The notes beneath the pieces are model-generated. The model searched no databases. It saw only the letters and a list, made by a program, of their open reading frames with translations, and was not told the origin of the DNA. The translations under genes and the position numbers were made by a program. A stretch of DNA of 64,000 nucleotides from NCBI RefSeq assembly GCF_013450295.1, contig NZ_SKBR01000004.1:248001-312000 (forward strand), written 5' to 3'. The DNA comes from Streptomyces sp. AJS327 (GTDB lineage: Bacteria; Actinomycetota; Actinomycetes; Streptomycetales; Streptomycetaceae). Shown piece after piece: positions 62,199 through 64,000 of this stretch (position 1 is its first letter; each line of letters begins with the position of its first letter).

Positions 62199-62215
62199 AC
62201 TTTCAAAAAGAAAGT
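62199..62215. promoter_or_regulatory. Palindrome between RibD-like and HxlR genes
   Basis: ACTTTC-AAAAA-GAAAGT, a perfect 6-bp inverted repeat 20 bases before the HxlR start, with related half-sites (AAGTGACCAC) nearby. Candidate HxlR operator controlling both divergent genes. Confidence 0.55.
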
Positions 62216-62235
62216 TGAGAGGTAGACTGCGGGAC

Positions 62236-62916
62236 ATGGCGAAGAAACGGAGCTACCAGGACGCCTGCGGAGTGGCCCACGGACTCGATCTCATCGGCGA
62301 GCGCTGGGCGTTGCTGGTGGTGCGCGAACTCCTCCTGGGCCCCAAGAGGTACGGGCGGCTGCGCGCTGACCTGCCCGGCATCGGCACCAACGTGCTCGCC
62401 CAGCGCCTCGCGGAGCTGGAGGGGTGCGGCGTCCTGCGCAAGCGCCGCCTCCCGCCGCCCACCAGCGTCGCGGTCTACGAACTCACCGACTGGGGCCTGG
62501 AGTTGGAGCCGGTCCTGCGTGATCTGGGCCGCTGGGCCATCCGTTCACCCGGGCACGACGGCGGCGCCCACCTCAGCGCCACCTCCTTCCTGGTCTCCCT
62601 GCGCACCAACTTCGACCCCGGCCTCGCCGGAGACGCCCGGGGCAGCTACGAGCTGCGCGTGGGCGAGGAGATCGGCCGCGCCGTGCTGGCGGACGGCACC
62701 CTGCTCGTCGAACGCGGCGCGCCGGAACGGCCGGACGCCGTCCTCACCGGCCCGCCCGCCCAGCTCGCCCGCGTCGTGTACGACGGATACGCGCTGGACG
62801 AGGCGGTCGGTGCCGGGGAGGTCGAGGTCACCGGCGACACCGCGTCCGCCCGGCGGTTCCTCGGTGTCTTCAGCCTCCCCGTCCCCGTCGGGCCCCCGCC
62901 GGCCCCCGGCACCTGA
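62236..62916 (+). CDS. HxlR-family regulator with C-terminal SCP2-like domain
   Basis: A 226-residue protein. The HxlR winged helix spans residues 1-95 (LDLIGERWALLVVRELLLG, YGRLRADLPGIGTNVLAQRL). The C-terminal 110 residues (YELRVGEEIGRAV, DAVLTGPPAQLARVVYDG) resemble a sterol-carrier-like ligand domain often fused to HxlR proteins. ATG at 62236. Ligand unknown. Confidence 0.85.
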   Translation: MAKKRSYQDACGVAHGLDLIGERWALLVVRELLLGPKRYGRLRADLPGIGTNVLAQRLAELEGCGVLRKRRLPPPTSVAVYELTDWGLELEPVLRDLGRWAIRSPGHDGGAHLSATSFLVSLRTNFDPGLAGDARGSYELRVGEEIGRAVLADGTLLVERGAPERPDAVLTGPPAQLARVVYDGYALDEAVGAGEVEVTGDTASARRFLGVFSLPVPVGPPPAPGT

Positions 62917-63163
62917 CCCCCCACCCCGGCTGGTGCCGGGCCACGGCGACGAAGGGGCCGACGGCCCCGTCGGGTCGAACGGGCCGACGGCCCCGCCGAG
63001 TTGAGGGGGCCAGCGAGTCCCGTCGGGCGACAGTCCCGTCGAGGGGTCGGCGGTCCGCGCGGAAGCCAACCGATCACGAACACGGGGGAGTTCGACGGAG
63101 CGGCACCCGCGCCCGGCCCGCGGCCGTGGCCGAACGGCCGGGCGCGGCCCGCCCGTCAGACCG
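62917..63163. other. Convergent intergenic region
   Basis: About 250 bases between convergent genes, with several overlapping GC-rich inverted repeats (GACGGCCCCGTCGGG type, 62960-63000) that may serve as a bidirectional terminator. No gene seen. Confidence 0.4.
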
Positions 63164-64000
63164 TCACCCGGCCGTTCCTCCCGTGGCCTCGCTGGCCGTC
63201 TCGCCCGTCACCGTCCCCGGGCTCTCCCCGGGTACCGGAGATCCGGTGGACGCCGGGATCCGCAGCGCGACCGCCGCGGCGGCCGCCAGCCCCAGCACCG
63301 CCAGCAGACCGCTCAGCTGGTACGGGTTCGCACCGGACAGCGCGGGAGCGAACCCGACACCCACGTAGAGCGTGACGCCCATCGAGCCGCCGAGCTGGTC
63401 GGCCGCCCGCTGGACGCCGGAGGCGATGCCCGCGTCGTCCTCCGTCACCCCGCTCACCGCGAGGTACTGGAGGCCGACGATCCCCAGCCCCATGCCCGCC
63501 GCGATCAGCAGCATCGCGGGCACCACCGTGAGGGCGCCGCCCCCCAGCCGGGCCACCAGCGCGATCGCCGCCATGGCGAGCGCCGTGCAGCCGAGCCCGG
63601 CCAGGACACAGGCCCGGGCGCCCCAGCGCTCCAGCACCCGCGGCACCAGCGTGGAGGCCGCGATCAGCGCCACGGCCAGCGGCAGCATCGTCAGCCCCGC
63701 CCGCAGCGGACTCAGCCCCAGCCGGTCCTGGAGATACAGGGTGAACAGCAGAAACGAGGTGGACAGCGCCGCGCTCAGCAGCGCCGTCGCCAGGTTCGCC
63801 AGCACCCGGGACCGGGCGCGGAAGAACGCGAGCGGCAGCAGCGGGGCCGCCGACCGCCGCTCGGCCGCGGCGAACAGGACCGCGGCGGCCACCGCACCGG
63901 CCAGCGCCAGCGCCGCCAGCCACACTAGCCCGTCGCGTCCCTCGCCCGCCTCGACGACCCCGAGCGCGAACAGCAGGGGAGCGGCGGTCAGGAGCAGCGA
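63164..64000 (-). CDS. MFS transporter, DHA2 type (partial, C-terminal part)
   Basis: The frame enters from the right edge (first visible codons read SLLLTAAPLLFALGVVEAG) and gives 278 residues of the C-terminal half of a 14-helix drug transporter, with PLAFFRARSRVLANL, TLYLQDRLGLSPLRAGL and VLERWGARA. The N-terminal half lies outside the window. Likely a drug efflux pump unrelated to the peptide operon. Confidence 0.85.
   Translation of the reverse strand, partial: SLLLTAAPLLFALGVVEAGEGRDGLVWLAALALAGAVAAAVLFAAAERRSAAPLLPLAFFRARSRVLANLATALLSAALSTSFLLFTLYLQDRLGLSPLRAGLTMLPLAVALIAASTLVPRVLERWGARACVLAGLGCTALAMAAIALVARLGGGALTVVPAMLLIAAGMGLGIVGLQYLAVSGVTEDDAGIASGVQRAADQLGGSMGVTLYVGVGFAPALSGANPYQLSGLLAVLGLAAAAAVALRIPASTGSPVPGESPGTVTGETASEATGGTAG

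Overview
The window is high-GC actinobacterial DNA, most likely Streptomyces. The signs are pervasive GTG starts, ATGA/GTGA stop-start overlaps, XRE/DUF5753-DUF397 pairs, a WhiB protein, an AfsR/SARP regulator and a MAB_1171c-type membrane protein. No tool was run: all family calls come from reading the sequence, motifs and context.

Layout. (1) 1-5.0 kb: a cyclodipeptide synthase in a tight leftward operon with two Fe(II)/2-oxoglutarate oxygenases and the first residues of a probable P450, divergent from a 14-helix MFS exporter. This matches the bicyclomycin (bcmA-D, bcmH) gene set. (2) 5.6-12.2 kb: an accessory leftward block with a Nudix hydrolase, tandem GNAT, two SAM methyltransferases, an unknown protein, an S-adenosylhomocysteine-hydrolase-like protein and a GntR-methyltransferase fusion; its central genes overlap by a few bases. 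(3) 12.2-16.6 kb: XRE/DUF5753 and DUF397 regulators plus small unknown genes. (4) 16.6-36.4 kb: an integrative conjugative element with type IV secretion genes (VirD4, VirB4, SCO6880-like, VirB6-like, TcpC/VirB8-like, VirB1-like lytic enzyme), a DnaC-like loader, a replication-type wHTH protein, a WhiB protein and an excisionase-like protein. A divergent XRE repressor / ImmA-type protease / MAB_1171c module follows, then a TetR-MFS cargo pair and a tyrosine integrase at the 3' end of tRNA-Glu(UUC). The integrase appears to carry two compensating frameshifts. No second att site and no relaxase are visible, so the element may extend left past the window and could include blocks 1-3.

(5) 36.4-49 kb: chromosomal genes: metallophosphoesterase, small zincin, lipoprotein, DEAD-box helicase, coiled-coil membrane protein, a STAND-like protein and a TagF-like glycopolymer transferase gene. 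That last gene is interrupted by about 36 copies of a 7-bp repeat which currently puts its two halves out of frame. (6) 48.5-61.4 kb: ArsR regulator, AfsR/SARP regulator, then a leftward biosynthetic operon. It starts with four tandem genes each encoding a 12-residue peptide (consensus MT-[FV]-K-x-IIR-[ML]-G-x-G) and continues with a Gfo/Idh oxidoreductase, a PaaK-like adenylating ligase, an unknown beta-helix protein, a PhyH-type dioxygenase, an ABC exporter (ATPase and two permeases), a degenerate ATP-grasp protein and a 30-residue small ORF. I do not recognise this set; it is the best candidate here for an undescribed ribosomal-peptide pathway. (7) 61.4-64 kb: RibD-like reductase divergent from an HxlR regulator, then an MFS transporter running off the right edge.
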